From Candidatus Hadersleviella danica (GTDB lineage: Bacteria; Chloroflexota; Anaerolineae; Promineifilales; Promineifilaceae): 64,000 nucleotides of DNA. Within the stretch, counting starts at the first letter, position 1; each line of letters starts with the position of its first letter. The stretch covers positions 1 through 64,000 of the forward strand of contig JADJSZ010000002.1 in NCBI GenBank assembly GCA_016711405.1, in the 5' to 3' direction. Shown one piece after another: positions 19,572-29,049 of the stretch. The notes beneath the pieces were generated by a model. That model was not told the origin of the DNA and did no database searches. It saw only the letters and a list, made by a program, of their open reading frames with translations. The position numbers were made by a program, and so were the translations under genes.

Positions 19572-20117
19572 ATGCAAGCAGTAAAAATGGTTATCACAGG
19601 GCCTTTCGCCGCAGGCAAAACCGCCTTCATCGGTGCGGTGAGCGAAATTGATGTGGTGCGGACTGAGCGCAAAATCTCGAGTAGTGCCGAGCGCGTGAAG
19701 GAAACGACCACGGTGGCGATGGACTTCGGCCGCATCACCGTAGACGACGATTTGGTGTTGTACCTCTTTGGCACACCGGGTCAGCGTCGGTTCGACTTCA
19801 TGTGGGAGATTTTATCCGAAGGTATGTTGGGCTTTGTCGTTTTGGTGGATAGCACCAAACCTGAAACCTTCCGCGAAGCAAAGCGCATCTTGGAAACTTT
19901 CCAAAGCTATGCCTCTACCCCGTTTGTGGTGGCGGCCAACAAGCAAGACCAAGAAGACGCATGGCCCCCCGATGACCTGCGGATTATCTTGCGCCTTGAT
20001 GAGCAAGTGAAAGTTTTGCCTTGCGTCTCTCTGCAAAAAGAAAGCGTTAAGAATGTCTTGCTGGAACTGCTTTATTCCATTTTGGAGCAGTTGGATGAGC
20101 GGGATAAGGGTGGTTAA
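19572..20117 (+). CDS. MglA-like small Ras-type GTPase
   Basis: The 181-residue P-loop GTPase has G1 GPFAAGKT (10-17), G3 FGTPGQRRFDFMW in place of DxxG, G4 NKQD and a switch-region TTTVAMDFG. This is the bacterial MglA/Rup-type group, which switches between GDP and GTP states to control polarity and motility in gliding bacteria. The partner is likely the DUF4388 protein just upstream, which would act as regulator or adaptor (inference). It ends before a clear terminator, so DUF4388 plus GTPase form one unit. Confidence 0.85.
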   Translation: MQAVKMVITGPFAAGKTAFIGAVSEIDVVRTERKISSSAERVKETTTVAMDFGRITVDDDLVLYLFGTPGQRRFDFMWEILSEGMLGFVVLVDSTKPETFREAKRILETFQSYASTPFVVAANKQDQEDAWPPDDLRIILRLDEQVKVLPCVSLQKESVKNVLLELLYSILEQLDERDKGG

Positions 20118-20183
20118 CACGGCCGTCTGTGGTAATTTACCCTCTTTTCACAACCCCCTTGGGGTGTGAGTGCTACTATTATC

Positions 20184-20214
20184 AAGCCGCCTTAGCCAGA
20201 ACTAAGGCGGTTTT
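20184..20214 (+). terminator. Terminator after the GTPase gene
   Basis: Arms AAGCCGCCTTAG and CTAAGGCGGTT close on CCAGAA and run into TTTT. Confidence 0.85.
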
Positions 20215-20264
20215 GATTATAAGGGCAGATGAACCCCGTGCCGCGCAAAGATGAGAAGTTGTTA

Positions 20265-20273
20265 TGGTATAAT
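20265..20273 (+). promoter_or_regulatory. Extended -10 promoter of the hydrolase/V4R operon
   Basis: TGGTATAAT is an extended -10 box, about 95 bases before the GTG at 20368. The -35 position is weak. Confidence 0.55.
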
Positions 20274-20367
20274 GAGCCGACATCACAGGTGGCTCCACAG
20301 AAATATATGAAACTTTCTTTCAGCCCCCACTGGTGCTGGCAGAAAACGGCTATCCCTTGAGGTTTGC

Positions 20368-21222
20368 GTGAGTTCTATCGTCACTGAACAAGGCATCTTA
20401 CATTATGAATCCATCGGCCGTGGGCAACCGCTCATTTTGTTGCATGGCTGGATTAACTCGTGGGATGTCTGGCGCGATTCGATGATAGCGCTGGCCTCGC
20501 AAAACCGTTATCGGGTGTACGCCCTCGATTTTTGGGGATTTGGGGATTCGGCCAAACATTCCATCACTTCTTTTCGGGTGGAAAGTTATGTTGAGATGGT
20601 ACACCAGTTCATGGACACCCTCGGCATCATCCGTTCCCCCATTTTTGGCCACTCCATGGGCGGCACTGTCGCCTTGCAATTTGCCCTTACCTATCCTGAG
20701 CGCATCAAAAAAGTAGCTGTGGTCGGGTCGCCGATTATGGGGGAGACACTCAACTTTTTTCTAAAATTATCGGGCTATGGCTGGATTGCCGATTTGGTGT
20801 GGCGCTACCCCGTGTTGCGCGATTCGGTCATGCGTATCCTGCTCTCGGGTGATTCCAAACAAGTGCGAAAGATGATTTCGCGTGACGTGCAACGCACCAA
20901 CATGGAATCCTTTTTCCGCAGTATTGACGATTTGCGGAAGACCGATTTAAGTCCCCAACTGGTCAATCTGACCATCCCCACATTGGGCATTTATGGGGTG
21001 AAAGACAACATTGTTTCGCCCAAAAATGCGGAGCTGTTGAACAAATTTGTGAAAACGGCCTCCATTGCCATGATGGAAAATTCGCGCCATTTTCCAATGA
21101 CGGATGAACCTGAGAAGTTTTTACAGGTGTTGGTTCAGTTTTTGCAAGCTGAACCTGTGCTGAAAGCTGACCCAGACCCGTCTACTCCTGTTGTTCCGAG
21201 TAACGGCCTTTTACGACCATGA
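20368..21222 (+). CDS. Alpha/beta-fold hydrolase
   Basis: The start is GTG, with a GAGG-type ribosome binding site close upstream. The 284-residue protein has the oxyanion HG in LILLHGWINSW, the nucleophile elbow GHSMGGTVAL (Ser of GHSMG), the acid in GVKDN and the catalytic His in NSRHFP. It also has the DFWGFGDS strand typical of this family. It may hydrolyse an ester or a lipid-derived substrate; OleB-like dehalogenase-fold hydrolases look similar. Its stop overlaps the next ATG (ATGA), so it is translationally coupled to the V4R protein. A second, related hydrolase lies at 29117. Confidence 0.8.
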   Translation: MSSIVTEQGILHYESIGRGQPLILLHGWINSWDVWRDSMIALASQNRYRVYALDFWGFGDSAKHSITSFRVESYVEMVHQFMDTLGIIRSPIFGHSMGGTVALQFALTYPERIKKVAVVGSPIMGETLNFFLKLSGYGWIADLVWRYPVLRDSVMRILLSGDSKQVRKMISRDVQRTNMESFFRSIDDLRKTDLSPQLVNLTIPTLGIYGVKDNIVSPKNAELLNKFVKTASIAMMENSRHFPMTDEPEKFLQVLVQFLQAEPVLKADPDPSTPVVPSNGLLRP

Positions 21223-21890
21223 AACTATTAGCCCGTTCGCCTCAGATTGGAACCACGTTGGAGTTGGCTGAACGTGAAGAGTATTATTACCCGAATAATA
21301 TTGGCCGCATTTTACTCCTCGCCCTCGAGGATATTCTCGGCCGCCACGGGGTCAATGCCTTGCTCAACTTGGCACAACACCCTGAATTAGTCAATAATTA
21401 CCCATCTAGCAACCTCGAATATGGGGTGACATTCAGCCAGATTAGCGATTTGCACGAAGCATTGGATGAGATGTTTGGCCAGCGCGTCGGCCGTGCCATT
21501 GCCATCCATGCGGGGCGGCAAACCTTCCGTCGGGGTCTCAAAGTGCTTGGCCCCATCTTGGGCATTTCGGATTTGGCCCTCCGTGCCTTGCCCTTGGGCA
21601 TTAAAATCAAAATCGGCCTCAATGTCTTTGCCGAAACCATGAACAAGTTTTCGGAACAAGTGGTGCGATTAGACGAGGGGCGTGACCATTACTATTGGAT
21701 TATCGAGCGGTGTCCATTTTGTTGGAACCGCCATGTGGAAACGCCTAGTTGCCATTTGGCGATGGGCATTTTGTTGGAAGCGGCCGAGTGGGTGAGCAAC
21801 GGCCGTACCTTTCACATCACCCAAACGCATAGCATCGCCTGTGGCGATTCTGCCTGTACCTTTGAAGTGCGAAAACAACCGTTATCTTAG
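21219..21890 (+). CDS. V4R-domain protein (small-ligand/hydrocarbon-binding fold)
   Basis: The 223-residue protein has a helical N-terminal part and a V4R-like C-terminal part. That part contains CPFCWNRHVETPSCHLAMG, then LLEAAEWVSNGRTFHITQTHSIACGDSACTFEV. The Cys/His cluster and the ACGDSACTFEV end are typical of V4R domains, which bind small molecules, haem or metal and occur in signalling proteins and in BchJ. It could sense a lipid or pigment intermediate made by neighbouring enzymes. Coupling to the hydrolase by an ATGA overlap supports a shared role. Confidence 0.75.
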   Translation: MKLLARSPQIGTTLELAEREEYYYPNNIGRILLLALEDILGRHGVNALLNLAQHPELVNNYPSSNLEYGVTFSQISDLHEALDEMFGQRVGRAIAIHAGRQTFRRGLKVLGPILGISDLALRALPLGIKIKIGLNVFAETMNKFSEQVVRLDEGRDHYYWIIERCPFCWNRHVETPSCHLAMGILLEAAEWVSNGRTFHITQTHSIACGDSACTFEVRKQPLS

Positions 21891-21894
21891 CGGG

Positions 21895-21972
21895 TCAGCA
21901 TTTCAGCAGTTCAGCCAATCAGCTTTTTAGCTGACTAGCTGACTAGCTGACTAGCTGACTAGCTGACTAGCT
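21895..21972. repeat. CTAGCTGACTAG-type tandem repeats
   Basis: Several copies of CTGACTAG and related TCAGCAGTTCAGCC units fill the gap before the next ATG. The same unit appears at 43190-43220 and 46100-46120. Confidence 0.7.
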
Positions 21973-21979
21973 CTTCCCC

Positions 21980-23284
21980 ATGCGTCGTATCGTCTTAACC
22001 GAACCCAAACACATCCATCCGTTCAATGAGCCAGCGCGTGATTTGCGGATTCTGAACAAACCGTTGTGGCTTTTGCAACGGGATTTGCTCGCGCCGTATG
22101 TCAGCGAAGAGATGGAGTACCCCAATTGGCGGTTGGCCATCCAATTTGAGACCGAGACGGATTTGGAATGCTTTGTTCACAAGGACAACCTCTATTTTAA
22201 TGCGGAGTTTATCGCGCAGTTTATGACGGCCGCGAAAGCCTCCAAAACCGCTCGGCGCTTGGCTTTTAAGGCGGATGACCCCGCCATTCGGGAACATGTA
22301 CGGCCGCTTTCCACCGATTTCGTCATCCAAGGCGACCTCTTGCTAGCCGATATGTGGTATTTGCCCAACGGCTTACACGAGCGCGACACGGCCGAGCCGC
22401 TGATTATAGACACTGGGGCACGGGAGCGGGGCTACTACCACATCCCCCCCTACATGGCCTCCAAAACGGGCGATTTGGTCTACCAACTACCCCGCCGCGC
22501 CTTTGTCATCATCGAAAGTTGGGTGCATGTCTTCATTGCCAACATTTTGTTTGGCATTTTTACCTATGGGGCCAACGAAGAAGACCTCATCAACGCCAGT
22601 TGGCGGTACAAACTCTCCATTTTGACAACCGCCATTATGGAGCAAAAACCCGTTCTCTCCTGCTCCAAACTCGTCCAAATCGGCAAAAACGCGAACATCC
22701 ACCCCACCGCCAAAATCACAGGGCCAGCCATTATTGGCGATAACGTGACCATTGACGCAGGTGTGGTGATTGATGCCTGTATCATCGGCAACAATGTCAC
22801 CCTCTCGCAAGGGTGTCAGGTGCTTCTGAGCGTCATTGGGGATGGCTGTTTCTTGCCCTTCCGCGCCGCCCTGTTTATGACCACCTTCATGGAAAATTCG
22901 ATGGTGGCGCAAAATACTTGTTTGCAATTGTGTGTGGTCGGCCGAGATTCGTTCATCGGGGCAGGCTCGACCTTTACCGATTTTAGCGTGCTATCCGCTC
23001 CCTTGCGGGCGATGAACGGCCGTGGCGAACTTGAGGAAAGCAACCTGCGCGTCATTGGAGGGTGTGTTGGGCATCATTGCCGTTTGGGAGCAGGGTTGGT
23101 CATTCAGCCCGCCCGCACCATCGAATCCGATGTGGTGGTCATTCCCGACGAAAAGCACATGTTTATCGGCAAAAACATTACCTTTGAGGATAGCGACCAC
23201 CACAAATACGAAAGCAAGTACCCCTATCCCCGCCTCTACCCACCGCTTCCGGCGGAAGCGCACGAGCCAGAAACGGTTATGTAG
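21980..23284 (+). CDS. Left-handed beta-helix (hexapeptide-repeat) protein
   Basis: The 434-residue protein has an alpha/beta N-terminal half of unknown type with hydrophobic segments (VIIESWVHVFIANILFGIFTYG). From about residue 225 to 400 it has hexapeptide repeats (IGKNANIHPTAKITGPAIIG, DNVTIDAGVVIDACIIGNNV) that build a left-handed beta-helix as in acyl- and nucleotidyl-transferases. The usual catalytic His of acetyltransferases is not obvious. Context (an acyl-ACP-reductase-like gene 9 bases downstream, V4R and hydrolase upstream) suggests acyl transfer or scaffolding of a lipid pathway. Confidence 0.7.
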   Translation: MRRIVLTEPKHIHPFNEPARDLRILNKPLWLLQRDLLAPYVSEEMEYPNWRLAIQFETETDLECFVHKDNLYFNAEFIAQFMTAAKASKTARRLAFKADDPAIREHVRPLSTDFVIQGDLLLADMWYLPNGLHERDTAEPLIIDTGARERGYYHIPPYMASKTGDLVYQLPRRAFVIIESWVHVFIANILFGIFTYGANEEDLINASWRYKLSILTTAIMEQKPVLSCSKLVQIGKNANIHPTAKITGPAIIGDNVTIDAGVVIDACIIGNNVTLSQGCQVLLSVIGDGCFLPFRAALFMTTFMENSMVAQNTCLQLCVVGRDSFIGAGSTFTDFSVLSAPLRAMNGRGELEESNLRVIGGCVGHHCRLGAGLVIQPARTIESDVVVIPDEKHMFIGKNITFEDSDHHKYESKYPYPRLYPPLPAEAHEPETVM

Positions 23285-23292
23285 GGTTGTTA

Positions 23293-24393
23293 ATGGAAGA
23301 CTCCTTCGCCTTCATCATCCACCCGATTGACCCCAAGCGGGATGTGAGCCGCAAATTTCCCCTGTTGGGGGGCTTGCCAGTGTGGATGATAGATTTTTTT
23401 TCCCTCTTTTTCCCACCTGTCTATATTTCCGAAGTTAAGGGGATTCAATCGGCCGCAACAGGTGAAATTTTGCGCGGCTGGTTTGTGGCTTGTCCGCTCA
23501 CACCCCAGCGAATGATGAGCCTGCCCCCGGCCGTGGTCTACCGCAAAATCATCCAAACGGGACGCATGGCCGAAAAGCTCGGGGCGCGTATTCTCGGTTT
23601 GGGCGCGTTTACCTCGGTGGTGGGCGATGGCGGCATTACCATTGCCCAAAATCTCAACATCCCCGTCACCACAGGGGATAGCTACACGGTGGCGATGGCC
23701 GTGCAGGCCATCGAAGAAGCGGCCGTGCTCATGGACATCCCCCTGCCCCAAGCCACCGTGGCCGTGGTCGGTGGGGCAGGAGCCATCGGCGCTGTCTGTG
23801 CCGAAATGCTGGCCCCCAAAGTGCAAGAGATGGTTTTGATTGGGCGGCAACTCGATAAACTCGAGGAAACGGCCGTACACCTCCGCCAACTCTCCCCCAC
23901 CCCTATCACCACCAGCAACGACATCGCCACCATCGGCCGTGCCCACCTCATCATCACCGTCACCAGCGCCATAGACACCATTATTCAACCCGAGCACCTG
24001 CGCCCCGGTGCCGTCGTGTGCGATGTTTCACGGCCGCGAGATGTCTCCCGCCGTGTCGTGGAAGAGCGCGGCGATGTCCTCGTCATCGAAGGCGGCATGG
24101 TCGAAGTCCCCGGCCCTGTGGATTTTGGCTTTAACTTTGGCTTCCCACCCAAAATGGCCTATGCTTGCATGGCCGAAACAATGGCTCTTGCTCTGGAAAA
24201 ACATTACGCACATTTCACGCTTGGGAAGAGGGTGCAATTGTCACAGGTACTAGCTATTGATACAATTGCCACCAAGCACGGTTTCCGCCTCGGTGGTTTC
24301 CGCAGTTTTGAACGTGCCATCACCGAGCAAGAAATCGCCCAAATTAAGGGCAATGCCCTCTCTCTCGCCCCACTATCAACTAAGTCATTATAG
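23293..24393 (+). CDS. Long-chain acyl-ACP reductase (AAR)-like enzyme
   Basis: The 366-residue protein follows the layout of cyanobacterial AAR (about 341 aa). An N-terminal FAFIIHPIDPKRDVSRKFP block is followed by LGAFTSVVGDGG, TTGDSYT, the Rossmann motif VAVVGGAGAIGAVCAEML, and MAYACMAETMALALE around Cys292. That Cys lines up in sequence and position with the acyl-thioester Cys of AAR (Cys294 in Synechococcus elongatus). AAR reduces acyl-ACP to fatty aldehyde with NADPH. No aldehyde-deformylating oxygenase is in the window, so alkanes are not implied; aldehyde or alcohol for ether lipids or waxes is more likely. TTG at 23287 is an alternative start. Databases often mislabel such proteins as shikimate dehydrogenase. 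Confidence 0.75.
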   Translation: MEDSFAFIIHPIDPKRDVSRKFPLLGGLPVWMIDFFSLFFPPVYISEVKGIQSAATGEILRGWFVACPLTPQRMMSLPPAVVYRKIIQTGRMAEKLGARILGLGAFTSVVGDGGITIAQNLNIPVTTGDSYTVAMAVQAIEEAAVLMDIPLPQATVAVVGGAGAIGAVCAEMLAPKVQEMVLIGRQLDKLEETAVHLRQLSPTPITTSNDIATIGRAHLIITVTSAIDTIIQPEHLRPGAVVCDVSRPRDVSRRVVEERGDVLVIEGGMVEVPGPVDFGFNFGFPPKMAYACMAETMALALEKHYAHFTLGKRVQLSQVLAIDTIATKHGFRLGGFRSFERAITEQEIAQIKGNALSLAPLSTKSL

Positions 24394-24457
24394 ATATTCA
24401 GTTCATCATTCGTCATTGAACTAAATACGCTTCAACCTACTGACAAGGGAAACGCTT

Positions 24458-25366
24458 ATGAGCAGCAACGGCCGTATACTCGTCGTCGAAGATGATTTCG
24501 ACATTGCCAACATGTTACGCATCTACTTCACTGGCCAAGGCTACAGTGTCGAAGTCGCCCCACGAGGAAGCGATGCCCTCACCCTCTGTCGTCGCCAGCA
24601 ACCCGACCTCATCGTGCTGGACATTATGCTCCCCGATATGGACGGGTACGCCGTCTGCCGTGAGCTACGCACCACCAGCAGAACCAAACACATTCCCATC
24701 ATTTTCCTCACCCAGAAAGATGAGCGGAGTGACCGCATCGCCGGTCTCGAATTGGGCGCGGATGATTACATCACCAAGCCATTCGACATCGAAGAACTCA
24801 AACTGCGCGTGCGTCGGGCGATTACCAACTACAAATACACCAACCAAACCGACCCCCGCACAGGGTTGCCCAGCGGCAAACTTATCGAAGAAGAATTGCT
24901 GGTACTGATGCGGACAGGCGAAGATTGGGCCTTGGCTCTGATGGGCATCGACAACATGGGGTCATTCACCGATACCTATGGCTTTGTCGCGGGCGATGAA
25001 GTCTTGCGCTTCACCTCCATGCTCATTAGCGGGGTGATTGATGAATTTGGCACGATGAACGATTTTGTGGGGCAAGCCAGCAGTGAGACCTTCGTCATCA
25101 TTACCATGTCCAAGGACATCAACGCCCTCACCAATACCCTCCGCAAGCGCTTCAGCGATGGCATCCGCACCCACTACACTTTTATAGACGCGGAACAAGG
25201 GGGCATTCGCCTGATGGATGGCACGTTGGCTCCTTTGATGAGCCTCTCGCTAGGCATGGTTTCGAGTAAAACCCAGAGCTTCTCCGATATTCGGGAAATT
25301 ACGGAGATGGCGGCCGAATTGCGGCGTGCCGACAAAGATAGTCAGGCCAAGCAGTTTTCTTCTTAA
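24458..25366 (+). CDS. Response regulator with degenerate GGDEF domain
   Basis: An N-terminal receiver (residues 1-120; phospho-acceptor Asp55 in LIVLDIMLPD; TQKD and ITKPFD complete the site) is joined to a GGDEF-fold domain (about 130-295). The catalytic GGDEF loop reads ASSET (GQASSETFVII), so the domain should not make cyclic-di-GMP. It may bind GTP or serve as a protein contact. AAGGGAAA precedes the ATG. It is directly followed by the histidine kinase gene. Confidence 0.85.
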   Translation: MSSNGRILVVEDDFDIANMLRIYFTGQGYSVEVAPRGSDALTLCRRQQPDLIVLDIMLPDMDGYAVCRELRTTSRTKHIPIIFLTQKDERSDRIAGLELGADDYITKPFDIEELKLRVRRAITNYKYTNQTDPRTGLPSGKLIEEELLVLMRTGEDWALALMGIDNMGSFTDTYGFVAGDEVLRFTSMLISGVIDEFGTMNDFVGQASSETFVIITMSKDINALTNTLRKRFSDGIRTHYTFIDAEQGGIRLMDGTLAPLMSLSLGMVSSKTQSFSDIREITEMAAELRRADKDSQAKQFSS

Positions 25367-25420
25367 CGTCGCTCATCCTGCCCTGTTTTATTGGATAGGG
25401 CATGGAGGCTTGGCTTTATC

Positions 25421-28400
25421 ATGGACACCCTGCTCACTGCGGCCACGTTTGGAACCTTTCTGGATAACCTCAAGGAAGGGGTCATCATCCTCGCTACGGA
25501 TGGTGCGGTTCTCTATGCCAACCAAACGGCCGAGCAGTTATTCGCCCTCCACCAGCCCATCAGCCATTGGCAAGCACTATTCCAGCACACCGAATCCACC
25601 GATGCGTGGAGCCACTGGAAACAACTCCTCAGCCCTCCCCACCAAACCAGCCTGCAAACAGCCACCCGCACGCTCGATGTGCAAGCGTTGCCCCTTGTTT
25701 GGCAAGGCCAACCGCTCATCCAATTAATTCTCACCCCTGCGCAAGCACCCTCTGAGGCAGAATTATCGGCCGCGTCCTCGGCCGAACTCCTCCAACACCT
25801 CCACGCCCTGCGCCGCGAAAACAGCCAGCTCAAACAGCGCACCGCCCAAATCCAACGCCTCGAAATCATCACCGAAGCCAGCAGTGCCATCGCCAGCAGT
25901 CTCGAGGTCGAAAGCGTCCTCACCGCCTTGGGCGACCACATGATTGAAGCGGTGAATGGCGTGGGCTACACCATTTACCGTTGGGGCAACAACCGCACCG
26001 AAATAGAAATTTTCAGCGAATACACCCGCATTCCCGAAAAACAGACTGTTTACAGCGCCGGCACATTTCCGCTGGCCAATTACACGCTTTTTGACCAGCT
26101 ACTCGAGAACAATGCTTGGCTTGTGAGCCAAGTGAGCCTCGACGACCATGCCTACCTGCCCGATACCCCCAGTTGGCTCTTGCCGGGCATCACCTACAAC
26201 ATCAGCCTCATGCCCATTCTGAGCGGCAGTGAACCGTTTGGGGCGATTGTGTTGGCCAACAACAGCCAGCACGGCGATTTTAATGAGAACGAGTTGCAGG
26301 TTTTGGGGGCGCTGGTGAACCAAACCAGTGTGGCCTTGGAAAAGGTTCAGCTTTTTGAGGACATTTTTGAGCGGGAGAGCTTTATGGCCGCCCTCGGCCG
26401 TGTCAGTCTCGCCATTAACGCCACGCTGGATTTGCCCACCGTGCTCAGCCTCATCTGCCAAGAGAGCCTGAGCATTTTTGGCGTAGATGGGGTGTACATT
26501 TGGCAACTCAATGAGCAAAATGAGTTGGTTGCGTTGGCGGCCGAAGGGTATGGCAAAGAAGCATTTGCCAACATCCGCACCTCGGCCAACGACCCGCACC
26601 GCTTTGCCAGCACCATCTTGGCCAGTGGCGAAAGCCAATACATCAACCAGTTCGCCCAGCACGCTGAAATTAGCGTGCAATTGCCGCACCCCGAATCCAT
26701 TGCGGCCGTAATGGGCATTCCCCTTGTGCGCGAAGGGAGCATCATCGGCGTGTTGGTGCTGGTAGACCGGCACAACCCCGACAGGTTCACCATTCGCGAT
26801 TTAGATAAGGCCAACGCTTTTGCTGTGCAAGTGGCCATCGCCATTCACAATGCCCAACTGGTCACACGCTTGCGCGAACTAAACGACGAACTCGATCAGC
26901 GGGTGGCGCAACGCACCCTCGCCCTTGGCGAAGAGCGCGATAGGTTCCTCATGTTGCTCCGCATCACCACCGAACTTTCGGCCAGTTTGGACGAAGACCG
27001 GGTGCTGGTGCGGGCGTTGGAACTCATCAACGGGGTTATTCAGGCCAGCGAAGGGTTGATTTTGCTGATTGATGAATCGAGCCGCGAATTTGTGATTCGG
27101 GCGGCGTTTGGCATGGAGGGCAACATTCCCCCACGCGGCCGTCCTTCGGGCATGATGCGCGACGAAGGGCTGGCTGGTTGGGTGGTGCAAAACCGCGAGG
27201 CGGTCATCCTCCGCAATGCCCCCGATGACCCACGCTGGACAGACCGCCCCAACGCCCGCCATTATCGTTCGGTGTTGGCCGTGCCGCTCATCTTCAGCGG
27301 CGAAGTGGTGGGGGTGCTGATGCTCTTCCACACGGAGGCCAGTGCCTTTACCGAGCAACAACTGCGTTTGGTGGAAGGGGCAGGAGCGCAAGTTTCCAAC
27401 GCCATCTACAACGCCCACTTATATTTGCTCATCCGCAACCAAGCGGAGCGGGTGGGGGGCATGTTGCGCGAGGAACAGGTGAACACGGCCAAAATGCAGG
27501 CCATCCTCGAGAGTATTGCGGATGGGGTGCTGGTGGCCAATGAGCAGGGGCAGGCGATTTTGGTCAATGTGGCCTGTAGCGAAATTTTGGGCATCGGCCG
27601 TGACCAACTCGTTGGCCAAAATCTGTTGCGCCTCTCGGGGTTATACGGTTCGGCGGGGGATTTATGGTTGGAGACCATTCAAGATTGGGCCAGCAAATCA
27701 GACCAAATCGAAGGGCAAACCTATTTGGCGGATGAGCTATTCATCCCCGATGAGAACAAGGTAGTGAGTGTCCATGTTGCGCCTGTGTTTGCGGGTGGCC
27801 AATTCTTCGGCACTGTCTCTATTTTCCGCGACCGCACCAAAGAGGTGGAAGTAGACCGGGTAAAGACCGAATTTGTCTCCACCGTCTCGCACGAGCTTCG
27901 CACCCCGTTGACCTCGATTAAGGGGTACACCGACCTGATGTTGATGGGCGCAACGGGGGCAATTGGCGACGCGCAAATGCGCTACCTGAAGGTCATTAAG
28001 AACAATGCCGACCGGTTGCAAGAGTTGGTCAATGATTTGCTCGATATTTCGCGGTTGGAAACGGGCAAGACGCGGCTCGATTTACGGCCGATTGATGTCA
28101 ATTTGGTCATCAACCAAGTGGTAGACCACTTGAAAGGGCGCATTAAGCACGAGGAAAAAGAGATTGAGGCACAAGTGATTGTGCCGAGTAAATTGCCCTT
28201 GGCTCATGCCGATTACACGCGGGTAACGCAAATTTTGACCAATTTGGTGGACAATGCGTTTAATTACACGCCCATTCACGGCCGTGTCATTATTCAGGCG
28301 GCCGTTAAAGAAGACCAAATCCTCATCGGCGTGCAAGACACAGGCATTGGCATTGCTCCTGAAAACCTTGAGAAAATCTTCGACCGCTTTTTCCGTGCCG

Positions 28401-28585
28401 ATGATGCCCGCGTGCAAAAAGTATCGGGCACGGGGCTAGGCTTGGCCATTGTGCGGAGCTTGGTGGAGATGCACGGTGGCGAATTGCTCGTGGAAAGCAA
28501 TTTGGGCGAAGGGAGTACCTTTACCTTCAACTTGCCTGTTGTGCGCCAAGAAGGGCGAGCGATGAAGGAAGAAAGTGAGAAGTAA
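25421..28585 (+). CDS. Large hybrid-sensor histidine kinase (PAS-GAF-GAF-GAF-PAS-HisKA-HATPase)
   Basis: This soluble 1054-residue kinase has an N-terminal PAS (FLDNLKEGVIILATDGAVLYAN), a coiled coil near 115-145, three GAF domains (about 150-310, 325-480, 505-690), a second PAS (about 700-815), HisKA with His824 in STVSHELRTPLTS, and an ATPase with N box NLVDNAFNYTP, DTGIG and GTGLGLAIV. It has no transmembrane segment, so it reads cytoplasmic ligands, perhaps lipid or redox signals. It sits between two receiver genes that probably accept its phosphate. ATG 25421 is chosen; a TTG at 25391 would add ten residues. Confidence 0.9.
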   Translation: MDTLLTAATFGTFLDNLKEGVIILATDGAVLYANQTAEQLFALHQPISHWQALFQHTESTDAWSHWKQLLSPPHQTSLQTATRTLDVQALPLVWQGQPLIQLILTPAQAPSEAELSAASSAELLQHLHALRRENSQLKQRTAQIQRLEIITEASSAIASSLEVESVLTALGDHMIEAVNGVGYTIYRWGNNRTEIEIFSEYTRIPEKQTVYSAGTFPLANYTLFDQLLENNAWLVSQVSLDDHAYLPDTPSWLLPGITYNISLMPILSGSEPFGAIVLANNSQHGDFNENELQVLGALVNQTSVALEKVQLFEDIFERESFMAALGRVSLAINATLDLPTVLSLICQESLSIFGVDGVYIWQLNEQNELVALAAEGYGKEAFANIRTSANDPHRFASTILASGESQYINQFAQHAEISVQLPHPESIAAVMGIPLVREGSIIGVLVLVDRHNPDRFTIRDLDKANAFAVQVAIAIHNAQLVTRLRELNDELDQRVAQRTLALGEERDRFLMLLRITTELSASLDEDRVLVRALELINGVIQASEGLILLIDESSREFVIRAAFGMEGNIPPRGRPSGMMRDEGLAGWVVQNREAVILRNAPDDPRWTDRPNARHYRSVLAVPLIFSGEVVGVLMLFHTEASAFTEQQLRLVEGAGAQVSNAIYNAHLYLLIRNQAERVGGMLREEQVNTAKMQAILESIADGVLVANEQGQAILVNVACSEILGIGRDQLVGQNLLRLSGLYGSAGDLWLETIQDWASKSDQIEGQTYLADELFIPDENKVVSVHVAPVFAGGQFFGTVSIFRDRTKEVEVDRVKTEFVSTVSHELRTPLTSIKGYTDLMLMGATGAIGDAQMRYLKVIKNNADRLQELVNDLLDISRLETGKTRLDLRPIDVNLVINQVVDHLKGRIKHEEKEIEAQVIVPSKLPLAHADYTRVTQILTNLVDNAFNYTPIHGRVIIQAAVKEDQILIGVQDTGIGIAPENLEKIFDRFFRADDARVQKVSGTGLGLAIVRSLVEMHGGELLVESNLGEGSTFTFNLPVVRQEGRAMKEESEK

Positions 28586-28680
28586 GGAAGTAAAAAGGAA
28601 GAAGCGAAATGTAAAAAGTGGAGGCTTGGGTGTGCCACTTTTCACCTTTTACTTTTCACTTGTTGCTGGTAGTGCAATTT

Positions 28681-29049
28681 ATGACCAAAATTTTAATCGC
28701 GGAAGACGAAAAAGATATACGTGACCTCATCATGCTCACCCTGCAATTTAGTGGGTTCGAGGTGGTCAGTGCGCGAGATGGAGCCGAGGCCGTAGAACTG
28801 GCTCCCACGGCCAAGTTTGATTTGATTATGATGGATGTGCGGATGCCGCGCATGACAGGTTACGAGGCTTGCCGCGAGATAAAGAAGATGGATGGCATGG
28901 ATCAAATTCCTGTCATTTTCCTTTCGGCCAAAGGGCAAGAAACGGAAGTGCAAGAGGGCATTGAAGCAGGGGCAGTGGCTTATGTTCTCAAACCCTTTGC
29001 CCCCGACCAACTGATTCGCAAAATTAACGAAGTTCTAAAGAGTGGTTAG
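28681..29049 (+). CDS. Single-domain response regulator (CheY-like)
   Basis: The 122-residue receiver has the acidic pair EDE (8-10), phospho-acceptor Asp52 in LIMMDVRMP, Ser in FLSAKG and Lys in VLKPF. It has no output domain, so it may act by protein contact or as a phosphate relay or sink for the kinase upstream. A longer reading from 28618 starts in repeat-derived DNA and is not preferred. Confidence 0.9.
   Translation: MTKILIAEDEKDIRDLIMLTLQFSGFEVVSARDGAEAVELAPTAKFDLIMMDVRMPRMTGYEACREIKKMDGMDQIPVIFLSAKGQETEVQEGIEAGAVAYVLKPFAPDQLIRKINEVLKSG

Noticed and set aside
23293..24393. Shikimate dehydrogenase
   Set aside because: The N-terminal block and the conserved Cys292 segment fit AAR, and the shikimate-binding Lys/Asp pattern is not seen.
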